A DNA stretch of 64,000 nucleotides from Pontibacter sp. E15-1 (GTDB lineage Bacteria > Bacteroidota > Bacteroidia > Cytophagales > Hymenobacteraceae): positions 18,318-82,317 of the forward strand of contig NZ_JAKVIR010000005.1 in assembly GCF_022601975.1 (NCBI RefSeq), read 5' to 3'. This document shows, one piece after another, positions 48,470-56,600 of this stretch (positions are counted from its first letter, which is position 1; the number at the start of each line of letters is the position of its first letter). The notes beneath the pieces were generated by a model. The model was not told the origin of the DNA. It worked only from the letters and a program-made list of their open reading frames with translations, and did no database searches. The position numbers and the translations under genes were made by a program.

Positions 48470-48557
48470 GCTAGCGCGAGTTTGTAACTCGTACCTTTTC
48501 ATTTCCACGCAGCTATACCATCATAAAAAACAGTACGAGCTACAAGCTAGCATTAGC
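48470..48557. repeat. REP-like palindromic repeat, copy 1
   Basis: Imperfect inverted repeat: left arm 48470-48494 (GCTAGCGCGAGTTTGTAACT start), right arm 48533-48557, about 38-nt spacer. Related copies lie at 52842-52900 and 60819-60900. The rest of the 48341-48784 interval holds only AT-rich DNA next to the operon and a run of short CACTAGCACTAG-like motifs at about 48557-48575. Confidence 0.75.
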
Positions 48558-48784
48558 ACTGGCACTAGCACTAGAACAGAACTACTTCTAGCGTACTACT
48601 CTATGCCAAAAACCCAGACACAGTTGCCCTAAGTGTATAGCTGCGCCGGAAGTATAAATCTCATCACACGAAAGGGCTTGTACTTTGTCAGTGTTGCGGT
48701 GGTATACTGGATAGCTGTATTTACATAGGAGGAGTACTTAGCTTACTAACCGCCATACCGAGGCAGTCCAGACGATGGTGCGGA

Positions 48785-50323
48785 TTATATGTCAAAGTAA
48801 AGCGCAAAGTGAGTCTCAATCTCCTTCACTTCGTCGTCAGTTAAGGCAGCAAACGCCTTCTCTTTTGCCCGCTTGGATAACTTGCCGCCTGCTTGCTCCA
48901 AAAATTTGATCAGCAGCGCCACCATTTTGTCAGGCATCTGAAACGTGTCGTCCAGCCACGTTTTCATCCGATCATACTGCTGCAGATAGGCCACTTCTTC
49001 CGGTATGATCTTGTGCAAGGTATACGCCACGCAGTCGAACAAAAACTCAGCCTGCGGCGTGGCGTCGAAATAGCGGTAATAATCTATTGTTTCGTTCAGC
49101 ACCGCTACATTATGGTCAGCCGTTTTACGCCATTCTATAAAATCCAGCAAAGAATGCGAGTAGCTTTCCAACACGCTTCTGTAGTCGTTTAGGTGTTCCA
49201 GTATCGCCGCCGACACCGGAAAGATGATGCCCTGCGGGGTGAAACGCATGGCGGCCAGCAAGTGGTGTATCAGGTAGCGGTGCAGCCTGCCGTTGCCGTC
49301 TACAAAAGGGTGTATGAACACAAAGCCAAACGCTATTTTTACTGCCGTAAGCACCGGGTGGAAATGCTGCGCCTGCATCTGGCTGGCAGCCTGTAACAAG
49401 CCATGCATCAAAGGTTCAACATCCTGCCACCGCGCCGAGATATGATCGGGTATCGGTTCGCCTGTGCCCCTGTCGTGCTCCCCCACAAAGCCTCCTTCAG
49501 TGCGGTAGCCCATGGCCACGAACCGGCTGTTTTCAATCACGATCTGTTGCAGGCGCAGCAGCTCTTCTTGGCTCAAGGGCTTTGCCCCTGCCTGGCCTAT
49601 GGCCCTGCCCCACCGGGATGCCCTGCTTTGCGTGGGGTTCTCTCCCTCTATGGTAAATGACGCTCTGGAGTCTTTCAGCAACAGGAACGCCGAGGTACGC
49701 AGCAGGATATCTTTGTGCACCCCGCGCAACACCGTGCTGGTTTGCGCATCGAGTTTTTGGGCAATGTAGTTTTCCAGCTTCTCCGTTTTGTGGATGAGCG
49801 GGCAAAAGGCGGTAGTGCCGGGCAGGTTGTTTCGGATGCGGTGGCGGGGCGAGTTGACTGCCTGCGGGAGGGCATACTGCAGCTTTTCATCCAGCAGCGG
49901 AACAAAGTTTGCCACGGAGAGATCCGGTATAGGAAGCTGCTTTTCCAGTAACCACTCGTACAGAAACCACACCCGGCGCATATACTGCCCCGTATACTCC
50001 GCCTGCACCATCTCCACCAGTTGCTGTTGCGGCAGCGTTTCGAAGAGCTTTTTGAAGAACAGCAGGTTGACGCCCTCATACTTCAGCGCGAAGGTAAGGT
50101 GGCCCGCCAAGGTTTCGGCTGGGGTATACCTTGGCCCGAAAACGAGCCAGCCCGCTACGGTATACTTCCTGTTCTTTTTGCTGATCAGGGCAAGACGCTG
50201 CGGCACAGGAACATGCAAGGCATACTGTGCGATTAACGCCCCATACCCTACCAGCGTCCCCTCCTCCGGCGCCTGCCGCCCCTGAAAAACCTGTATTTCC
50301 TGTGAAATTCGAGTACTATCCAT
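48785..50323 (-). CDS. Fic family protein (class II, N-terminal inhibitory motif)
   Basis: 512 residues. The Fic core motif is HPFVDGNGR (about 338-346; His is the catalytic base), which normally transfers AMP from ATP to a target hydroxyl. An inhibitory helix motif SFTIEGE at about 222-228 fits [S/T]xxxE[G/N] and places it in class II, where the helix N-terminal to the Fic domain blocks ATP binding. Residues ~1-200 are an uncharacterised N-terminal region (TVAGWLVFGPRYTPAETLAG). The C-terminal ~120 residues may form a small helical domain (KMVALLIKFLEQAGGKLSKR). The target is unknown. Normal base composition and frequent TATACC words suggest it is native or long resident, unlike the AT-rich operon next to it. 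Confidence 0.9.
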   Translation of the reverse strand: MDSTRISQEIQVFQGRQAPEEGTLVGYGALIAQYALHVPVPQRLALISKKNRKYTVAGWLVFGPRYTPAETLAGHLTFALKYEGVNLLFFKKLFETLPQQQLVEMVQAEYTGQYMRRVWFLYEWLLEKQLPIPDLSVANFVPLLDEKLQYALPQAVNSPRHRIRNNLPGTTAFCPLIHKTEKLENYIAQKLDAQTSTVLRGVHKDILLRTSAFLLLKDSRASFTIEGENPTQSRASRWGRAIGQAGAKPLSQEELLRLQQIVIENSRFVAMGYRTEGGFVGEHDRGTGEPIPDHISARWQDVEPLMHGLLQAASQMQAQHFHPVLTAVKIAFGFVFIHPFVDGNGRLHRYLIHHLLAAMRFTPQGIIFPVSAAILEHLNDYRSVLESYSHSLLDFIEWRKTADHNVAVLNETIDYYRYFDATPQAEFLFDCVAYTLHKIIPEEVAYLQQYDRMKTWLDDTFQMPDKMVALLIKFLEQAGGKLSKRAKEKAFAALTDDEVKEIETHFALYFDI

Positions 50324-50438
50324 CTGCTCCCATGAAAATCGATTATAGTAAAGATAAGAAAAACAGGTATGATTCAGGAAAAATAAGTATAAATTTAATG
50401 TTTATAGGAAAAGTTTATACTGAAGTTCTCTGGTGGCG

Positions 50439-50836
50439 CCAGTATTTACAGACTCCAAAATCACCAACTTCCTGAATTCTGCGGCATAACCTTGCTTTCT
50501 AATACCGTTATCAAATAGATTCAGCCCAGTCAAATCTGACGTTACGCAATAGTGCCGCGCAGTTCGTAAAAGGAAGTCCCCCTTTGAAGGGGGTAGGGGC
50601 CCTCTAAGAAGAAGGGGGTAGGGGGATGAGAGGCGGCTGGAAGACCCATTTCTGCTCTTGCTTGATGAGAAACAGCTTCTAAAATACCACACATATGACT
50701 GTCCGCAGGGAATGTCATCCCCTGACCCCCTTCATCATCAAGGGCCACTACCCCAAAGGGGGCATTGCGTAATAGAATGCAGTAAACACTGCACGAAAAT
50801 ACTTCAATACACAAAATCCATTTGCTAATGGTATCA
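50439..50836 (-). repeat. G-rich-arm dispersed element, copy B
   Basis: Most complete copy with C. An outer segment (50439-50574) begins CCAGTATTTACAGACTCCAA. The left arm is 50575-50628 (CCCCCTTTGAAGGGGG, then GTAGGGGCCC), the core 50629-50714 and the inverted right arm 50715-50762, followed by a ~75-bp tail ending near AATGGTAT. It lies in the 50324-51155 interval, which otherwise holds only G-rich arm fragments and a short tandem repeat. Confidence 0.8.
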
Positions 50837-50925
50837 ACTCCAGCCCGAGTTTTAGTACTAGCGTAGCACTAGCAACCTAAAATCATAAGAGCAATTCTAT
50901 GGTGTGATTTGTTAGCAAATGTAAA

Positions 50926-51007
50926 TCATCCCCCTACCCCCTTCAAAGGGGGACGCTCAGCACGAGTACATTATGAGTACATTATGAGTACATTATGACT
51001 ACATTTA
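50926..51007. repeat. solo G-rich arm fragment and 11-bp tandem repeat
   Basis: 50926-50953 matches the end of the dispersed element arms (CCCCCTACCCCCTTCAAAGG). Directly after it, 50964-51007 is a tandem array of GAGTACATTAT: three exact units and one altered unit. Confidence 0.7.
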
Positions 51008-51060
51008 TTCTTGCAATTCTTGATTTCAATAATGCTCAAAGTATAAATCCAGGATAGCAG

Positions 51061-51598
51061 AAAAAAGTCCCCCTTGGGGGTAGGGGCCCTCGATGACGAA
51101 GGGGGTAGGGGGATGATAATCGTGTGCTGCGCGGTTGCTTGCTGAATTAAGGCCATCATTGCCTCGCCTGAAAACGATTGATAAATCCCTGAATAGCTCT
51201 TTCCACGTTCGGTAGGTCTTTCATGACTTCGTCATCTGTAAACCGAAGCGTGGTGAAGCCTAATTCGGCCAGGTCTTTATCACGCTTTATGTCTTCTTCG
51301 GTTTTAAAGTTGTGCGAGTAGCCATCCACCTCAATGATCAGCTTCAGTTCTTTGCACATAAAATCAGCGATGTAGTTGGCAATGGGGCGCTGGCGCAGGA
51401 ACGAATAGCCGGTTTTGCCCTTGCTCAACAGCTCGCACCATAACCGAACCTCAGCTTTGGTGGAGTCAGTGCGTAGGTTTCTGGCTAGTGGTTTAAGGTT
51501 TTGGTTGTAGGCGATGTTTTGTTTCATAGGTGTTGCTGAATAGGTATACTTTTCATGTACGATTGTCATCCCCCCTCCCTCTTTCAAAGCGACTTTTC
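51061..51598 (-). mobile_element. candidate inverted-repeat element carrying a DUF559 nuclease gene
   Basis: A ~540-bp unit whose single gene (DUF559) is enclosed by inverted copies of the G-rich arm. Left arm is about 51066-51118 continuing to ATGATAATCGT; right arm is about 51556-51596, whose reverse complement ends GGGGGATGACAATCGTAC. The inner ends match as GGGGGATGAYAATCGT in inverted orientation. The same arms bound the non-autonomous copies A, B and C. The arms are unequal (about 60 and 40 bp) and no target-site duplication was identified. Mobility is inferred, not shown. Confidence 0.5.
51156..51527 (-). CDS. DUF559 endonuclease-like protein
   Basis: 123 residues from the ATG at 51527. 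The frame is open to 51587, but the extra 20 residues (MKEGGGMTIV...) are encoded by the G-rich repeat arm, so the later ATG is preferred. It starts MKQNIAYNQNLKPLARNLR, the typical DUF559 opening, then AEVRLWCELLS, FLRQRPIANYIADFMC and LKLIIEVDGYSH. The Asp of IADF and the Glu of IIEVDG fit the PD-(D/E)xK-like (very-short-patch-repair-related) active site. Length is normal for the family. The predicted activity is DNA cleavage, probably of a mismatch or structure; no experimental role is known to me. It is enclosed by inverted repeats that recur nearby, which suggests a mobile or domesticated repeat system. Confidence 0.85.
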   Translation of the reverse strand: MKQNIAYNQNLKPLARNLRTDSTKAEVRLWCELLSKGKTGYSFLRQRPIANYIADFMCKELKLIIEVDGYSHNFKTEEDIKRDKDLAELGFTTLRFTDDEVMKDLPNVERAIQGFINRFQARQ

Positions 51599-51673
51599 AC
51601 TGAGTGTAGTTTGTTTAACCCGCTCACGCCAGCTTTAGCTACAACATAACAGCAACTAAAACACCCCGATTTA

Positions 51674-52741
51674 TCAATCCGGGAACGAGAGGATAAACTT
51701 TGACCCTTCGTTCAATTTGCTTTCTAAGTTCACTTTCCCTCCAAAGCTCGTGATGTGGGTATGGACCAGGTATAGCCCGACGCCTTTACTGTCAGAGTAA
51801 TCATGAAATTTTTGATGCAGCCCAAAAACTCTGCCTTCGACTTTCTCCAAATCAAACCCCTGGCCATTGTCTGAAATAATCAAATGGCTTACCCCATCCC
51901 CCTTCTCAGAGCAAATGGATATCTCAGGCAGGCTATCCGGCCGTGCGTATTTAATAGCGTTTGTAATCAGATTCAAAAAAACGCTCTCCATGTATGCTTT
52001 GTTAAATTTGATGCTGCCCGTTTTAGAGAAGTCGGTGTGGATGCTGGCTTTTGAGGTTTTAATTAAGGAACTGATGGAGGCCAGCACTTTATTCAGGCTA
52101 TCGTTTAGGTCTACTTCCTCCACAGTTGCGTTTAAGCTGTGTTTTTCAGTTAACAGGTCCACGTAGTTGTCGAGGGTTTGGGTGAGCTTGTTGCCTGTTT
52201 GCTTGAGGAAGTTTATCAGTTGGATTGTTTTCTGATCGGCTATTTTTGAGACATCTATAAGCTTGAACAAAGACAACAAATTGTTCACCGGCGATCTTAA
52301 GTCGTGCGACGTGGTATAGTTTAACTGTTTCAGCTCCTGGTTTAACTTGGTAAGGTTGGCAAGCAACAGATTTCTTTCTTCCTCCAGCCTTATTTTGTGC
52401 GTCACGTCTTTGGCGATGGCAAATACGAGGCGGTCACTATCCACGGGCAGGGAAGTCCACGAAAGCCAAATAATCTCCCCACTCTTTGTTACATACCTGT
52501 TTTCGAAATGATTGAGCGGTTTCGCTTTTTTCAGCTCTTCCCTCACCTGAGATGTGAGCGACCTGTCGTCAGGGTGAACAAAGCTATCTATGGGTCTGGC
52601 GTATAGCTCCTCCATAGTATAACCCAGCAGCTTCGATACGGCTGGGTTAATTTTTTTGAAATACCCATCAAATCCTGCAATGCACAAGGGGTCAGGCGAT
52701 AATTCAAAGAAACGCCCGTAATCGAAATTGTCACTAATCAT
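51674..52741 (-). CDS. PAS-domain sensor histidine kinase
   Basis: 355 residues, no membrane segment. One PAS domain with PAC (about 8-115; RFFELSPDPLCIAGFDGYFK, ending AIAKDVTHKIRLEEE), a short coiled coil, HisKA with SHDLRSPVNNLL (His about 145), N box NLITNAIKYA, G1 ISDNGQGFD and G2 KGVGLYLV. It is probably a soluble kinase that senses an internal signal through the PAS domain. No response regulator is adjacent, so it is an orphan like the seven-PAS kinase at 9725. Confidence 0.9.
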   Translation of the reverse strand: MISDNFDYGRFFELSPDPLCIAGFDGYFKKINPAVSKLLGYTMEELYARPIDSFVHPDDRSLTSQVREELKKAKPLNHFENRYVTKSGEIIWLSWTSLPVDSDRLVFAIAKDVTHKIRLEEERNLLLANLTKLNQELKQLNYTTSHDLRSPVNNLLSLFKLIDVSKIADQKTIQLINFLKQTGNKLTQTLDNYVDLLTEKHSLNATVEEVDLNDSLNKVLASISSLIKTSKASIHTDFSKTGSIKFNKAYMESVFLNLITNAIKYARPDSLPEISICSEKGDGVSHLIISDNGQGFDLEKVEGRVFGLHQKFHDYSDSKGVGLYLVHTHITSFGGKVNLESKLNEGSKFILSFPD

Positions 52742-52841
52742 CAGGGTGAGGTTTGTTGCAAATCAAAGCGTAGTAATTTCAAGGCTTTTAGAGCTTATAG
52801 GAGGTGATAAAATAATTCTATCCGCCTCCTCTCTGGCCCTC

Positions 52842-52900
52842 GCTAGCGCGAGCTTGTAACTCGTGCCATTTATACCTATAGCTTCCACCACAAGCGCGAG
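52842..52900. repeat. REP-like palindromic repeat, copy 2 (partial)
   Basis: Left arm GCTAGCGCGAGCTTGTAACT... at 52842-52867 matches copy 1 with few changes; the right half is degenerate (CCACAAGCGCGAGG near 52888-52901). It lies in the 209-nt gap between the histidine kinase and esterase genes. Confidence 0.7.
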
Positions 52901-52950
52901 GTTCCAGCCCTTGCCTGTTTATACCCTATCCATCTCCCGAAAGCGGCTGC

Positions 52951-54609
52951 TTACTTTGTGCGCAGTTTGTCGAGCAGTTCGTAGCGGGCCCGGTGTTGCT
53001 CGTGGCGGGCCACTGTATTCACGTCGATGTGCAGCACCTGCACCTGGTCGCCTTTGTTGGCGGCGGGCCAGTTGGGCAGTGCCTTGCCGTTGGGGTTGCC
53101 TGTTTTGATGAAGTTGGCAAAGTAGCCCTGCATCACCTCCGACACCTTGTAGTCGTCCGGTGTCCAGGCGTAGGTTTTGTTGGAGGCCAGATTGCCCATG
53201 GCGTATTCTATCTCCGCAGAATGCACCGCGCCACGGGCTACAGGCATTTTCACTGCACTTGTGTCTTCCTCCTTCACCACGCCGCCTGCCAGCCCGGGGG
53301 CCGCGTTGCCCATTTCGGGCACCATGGGGGGGCGCGGCCGGGCGTAGAGGTAGCGGTATACGGGCGCATTACCGGTCTTGCTGTGCAGGTCTATCCATTT
53401 CCAGGTGCTGTAGGCAATGAAACGGTCACCGGCCAGGTCGGTGGCAGCCTGTATAACCTCTGCGTTGTTGGTGGCGGGGTATGCTTTCAGGATGGCGTCG
53501 GCCTGCTCCCCATATAAAGTACGAACCACCTTTTGGTAGTTTTCTACCGTGGGCTGCTCGCTGCCAAGCAAAAACATATAGGTCATTTCCTCGGAGTTCC
53601 ACCCGGCCAGCAAGGGCACCTTGGCCTGCTCTCCGGCCGCAAAGATGGCCGCTGGGGTTTTAGGGAAAAAATAGCCATCTATGGTGGGCATGAAGCGGCC
53701 AACACCCGGCTTGCCCGCCTCCTCCAATAGTTGCTGTGCAGGCATGGCCCGAAGCGCTGCCAGTGAGTTAGCCCCGATGGCGGTGGCAAACGCCACGCCG
53801 TTCGGCTCTGCCTCGGCCAGCGGTATCGGGTCGAGGCCCGAGTTCACCAGCGCGCCACTCTCCCCGATGGCTCCGGCCAGCAGGTCTCTGGACAGCGGCG
53901 AGGCCATCTGGGCGCTCACCGAGATAGAGCCCGCCGACTCGCCCGCGATAGTCACCCTGGCAGGGTCGCCACCGAAGGCCGCGATGTTCTGCTTTACCCA
54001 GTGCAGGGCTGCCGACTGGTCGAGGTAGCCATAATTGCCCGAGGAGTGGTGTGGCGACTCGCGGGTGAGTTCGGGGTGGGCAAAAAAGCCGAACACACCC
54101 AGGCGGTAGTTCACTGTGATGGCCACCATACCCTGCTTTGCCATACTCTCCCCGTCATACCGCGCCTCCGAGCCATCGCCCGCCACAAAGCCGCCGCCGT
54201 AGAAATAAACCAGCACGGGCAGCCGCTCTTTCCCGGTTTTGGCCGGTGTCCAGACGTTGAGGTACAGGCAGTCTTCGCTCATCCCATCCGACCGGAAGCC
54301 CATGTCGCCGAACACCTGCAGTTGCATGGCCCGCGGCCCGAACTGTTTGGTGTTGCGCACGCCCTGCCAGTTCTTCACCGGTTGTGGCTCGCGCCAGCGC
54401 ATCTCCCCCACGGGCGGCGCAGCGAAGGGAACGCCCTTAAACGCCCGGATGCCGCTTGCCTCCAGCGTGCCTTCCACCACGCCGTTAGCCGTTTTGGCCT
54501 GGTTGGCAGTTAGCTGCCCTGTGGGTTTCTTGATTTGTTGGGCCTCGGCGCTGGGCAGCAGCAGAACCCCAAGCAGAACATACAGCAACAACGGACGGAA
54601 ATAACGCAT
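52951..54609 (-). CDS. secreted type B carboxylesterase
   Basis: About 552 residues from the ATG at 54609, which starts a clear signal peptide (MRYFRPLLLYVLLGVLLLPS, then AEAQ); the frame is open to 54651, but the extra 14 residues would bury it. Carboxylesterase type B features: oxyanion-hole YGGGFVAGDG, signature EDCLYLNVWTP, nucleophile motif GESAGS (Ser about 225), acidic residue in WNSEEM and His in VHSAEIEY. Length and motif order match the family. It hydrolyses carboxylic esters in the periplasm or outside the cell; the natural substrate (acyl sugars, aromatic esters) is unknown. It stands alone between repeat elements. Confidence 0.92.
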   Translation of the reverse strand: MRYFRPLLLYVLLGVLLLPSAEAQQIKKPTGQLTANQAKTANGVVEGTLEASGIRAFKGVPFAAPPVGEMRWREPQPVKNWQGVRNTKQFGPRAMQLQVFGDMGFRSDGMSEDCLYLNVWTPAKTGKERLPVLVYFYGGGFVAGDGSEARYDGESMAKQGMVAITVNYRLGVFGFFAHPELTRESPHHSSGNYGYLDQSAALHWVKQNIAAFGGDPARVTIAGESAGSISVSAQMASPLSRDLLAGAIGESGALVNSGLDPIPLAEAEPNGVAFATAIGANSLAALRAMPAQQLLEEAGKPGVGRFMPTIDGYFFPKTPAAIFAAGEQAKVPLLAGWNSEEMTYMFLLGSEQPTVENYQKVVRTLYGEQADAILKAYPATNNAEVIQAATDLAGDRFIAYSTWKWIDLHSKTGNAPVYRYLYARPRPPMVPEMGNAAPGLAGGVVKEEDTSAVKMPVARGAVHSAEIEYAMGNLASNKTYAWTPDDYKVSEVMQGYFANFIKTGNPNGKALPNWPAANKGDQVQVLHIDVNTVARHEQHRARYELLDKLRTK

Positions 54610-54890
54610 CTTTAATGGGTTTAGGTGAATACTGATTCTTGTCTGTAACATGTGAGCGGTAGAGCCAGGGCTATGCTACCTTATGTGCAGCAAAAGTGCT
54701 CCGGGCTCAATAACCTGTTGCTCTCGTGGTGGTATGAATTCGAAAAAACGCCTTGTAAATAGCTCTTAGTGGAAGTGCGCAAAACCAACGCTACTGTAGT
54801 ATAGGCTTTGCGAAAGTCCTACTAATGATAAGGATTAATTTCATTCCGTCAAAATTAAACCAATATCAATTGATCGATACGCATATCTAT

Positions 54891-54968
54891 GGCGCAGGCG
54901 TCCGCATGTGCCCCACAATGCAACAACCTGCCGCATATCACATGGAAACACAAGCGGACGCCTGCGCC
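54891..54968. repeat. 20-bp-arm palindrome adjoining element copy C
   Basis: Left arm 54891-54910 and right arm 54949-54968 (GGCGCAGGCGTCCGC core) pair over 20 bp with one mismatch, around a 38-nt loop. The right arm directly adjoins the first base of dispersed element copy C. The upstream 54610-54890 holds no recognised feature other than the esterase promoter region. Confidence 0.8.
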
Positions 54969-55375
54969 AGTGTTTACAGACTCCAAAATCACGAACTTCC
55001 TGAATACTGAGGCATAACCTTGCTTTTCATGAAGAGCAGTTATACCCCACTATCAAATAGATTTTGTACAGTTAAATTTGATGTTACGCAGGAGAGTCGC
55101 GCAGTTCGTAAAAGTCCCCCTGGTAGGGGCCCTCGACGAAGAAGGGGGCGGGGGGGTGAAAGGCGGCCGGAAGACCCATTTCTGCTCTTGCTTGATGAGA
55201 AAGAGCTTCTAAAATACCACACATATGAATGTCCGTAGGGAGTGTCATCCCCCTACCCCCTTCTTCTTAGAGGGCCCCTACCCCCAAGGGGGACAAAAGA
55301 GGGCATTTTGTAACAGTAGATAGTAAATACTGCAGAAAATGCTTTAAAGCGCAAAATCCATTCGAGAATGGTATT
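54967..55375 (-). repeat. G-rich-arm dispersed element, copy C
   Basis: About 409 bp in the same orientation as copy B, with the same outer segment (CCAGTGTTTACAGACTCCAA), left arm 55112-55158, core, right arm 55244-55293 and tail. The region from its end to 55594 shows no feature. Confidence 0.8.
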
Positions 55376-55594
55376 AAACCCTTTTTATCAGGACTATACT
55401 AAATAACACGAATGCTTCAGTTGCAGCCCGCGTCTGAATTTGCACCGCTTAATACTTTCCTGTCTAACACCAGAATCTCCTCTTCAGGACCTTACAGTCC
55501 GAGAGCTACCTACCGGGGATTTCCAAACCTCCGTGCACTATTACTGATTCAGAAGAATTTTATTTAAGCTATACTTCAGATTAGAGAATATTAT

Positions 55595-55602
55595 TATATT
55601 TG
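55595..55602 (+). promoter_or_regulatory. -7 promoter element (TATATTTG) of the DUF2167 gene
   Basis: Exact TAnnTTTG match, 36 nt before the ATG at 55639. Its last TTG is the alternative start codon of the longer open frame, so that longer start cannot be translated from this promoter. Confidence 0.55.
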
Positions 55603-55638
55603 GATGTTAATCTATACTCATCTTATTCTCCAATTTTT

Positions 55639-56532
55639 ATGAAGCAAATTTATACCCTCCTTTTTCTGGTGTGGGCCAGCGTGGCTGCCTATGCCCAACA
55701 AACCGACTCGCTGCAGCTGGAAATCCAGCAAATCGAGAACTCCCTGCAGTACCAGACCGGGACGATCAGCCTGAAAGACGGCCTGGCCAAAATTGACGTA
55801 CCCAAAGGCTTTAAGTTTCTGGATGCCGAGCAGGCCGAATACGTGCTGACGGAGCTGTGGGGCAACCCGAAAACAGGCACTACCCTCGGCATGCTGGTGC
55901 CCGAGCAGTATGGAGTGCTTGACACGAACAGCTGGGTGTTTAACGTGGAGTTTGATGAGATTGGGTATGTGAAAGACGACGACGCCAACGACATCAACTA
56001 TGCTGACCTGCTGGAAACCATGCAGGAAGAGACGCTGGAAGGAAACTCCGAGCGCACGGCCCAGGGGTATGAGGCGCTCACGCTGGTGGGCTGGGCCTCA
56101 AAACCCTATTACGACAAAGAGCACAAAATTCTGCACTGGGCCAAGGAGATAAAGTTTGGCAGCGCGGAAGAGAACACCCTGAATTACAATGTGCGCGTGC
56201 TGGGCAGAAAGGGCGTTTTGGTGCTGAACGCCATCGCCGGGATGAACAGCCTACCGGAGGTACGGGAAAACATCGCGACCGTGACCAACAGCGTGGGGTT
56301 TGAAACCGGCCATAGCTACTTCGATTTCGACCCGGACGTGGACGATGTTGCCGCCTGGACTATTGGAGGGTTGGTAGCAGGCAAGGTTTTGGCCAAAGTA
56401 GGCTTCTTCGCCCTCGTGTTAAAGTTCTGGAAGATCATTGCGGTTGCCGTGGCCGCCGCCGGATCGGCTGTGATGAAGTTTTTCAAGCGCCGTAAAGAGA
56501 CCTCGCCACATGACGAAATTCCGGTTGCCTAG
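55639..56532 (+). CDS. DUF2167 family membrane protein
   Basis: About 297 residues from the ATG at 55639. This start gives a signal peptide (MKQIYTLLFLVWASVAAYAQ), while the longer TTG start at 55600 overlaps the -7 promoter element. The body matches DUF2167: GTISLKDGLAKIDVPKGFKFLD, LWGNPKTGTTLGMLVP, NVEFDEIGYVKDDDA and a WASKPYYDKEHKILHWAKE segment. A hydrophobic stretch near the C-terminus (about 245-275) anchors it in the membrane, followed by a short basic tail (KFFKRRKE). Family members are unassigned envelope proteins found in many proteobacteria and Bacteroidota. Monocistronic with a strong terminator. Confidence 0.85.
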   Translation: MKQIYTLLFLVWASVAAYAQQTDSLQLEIQQIENSLQYQTGTISLKDGLAKIDVPKGFKFLDAEQAEYVLTELWGNPKTGTTLGMLVPEQYGVLDTNSWVFNVEFDEIGYVKDDDANDINYADLLETMQEETLEGNSERTAQGYEALTLVGWASKPYYDKEHKILHWAKEIKFGSAEENTLNYNVRVLGRKGVLVLNAIAGMNSLPEVRENIATVTNSVGFETGHSYFDFDPDVDDVAAWTIGGLVAGKVLAKVGFFALVLKFWKIIAVAVAAAGSAVMKFFKRRKETSPHDEIPVA

Positions 56533-56556
56533 CGGCACAGGTCGTTGTTAAAAATG

Positions 56557-56597
56557 CAAAGCTCTCCCCTTGGCCGCAGGCCAAAGGGAGAGCTTTG
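56557..56597. terminator. bidirectional terminator between convergent genes
   Basis: 19-bp stem with one mismatch (56557-56575 with 56579-56597) and a 3-nt loop. It lies between the DUF2167 gene and the end of the minus-strand envelope operon (stop at 56601). Confidence 0.8.
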
Positions 56598-56600
56598 TTG

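Noticed and set aside
50964..51007. Short direct repeats considered as a CRISPR array
   Set aside because: Units are 11 bp, contiguous and without spacers; it is a simple tandem repeat.
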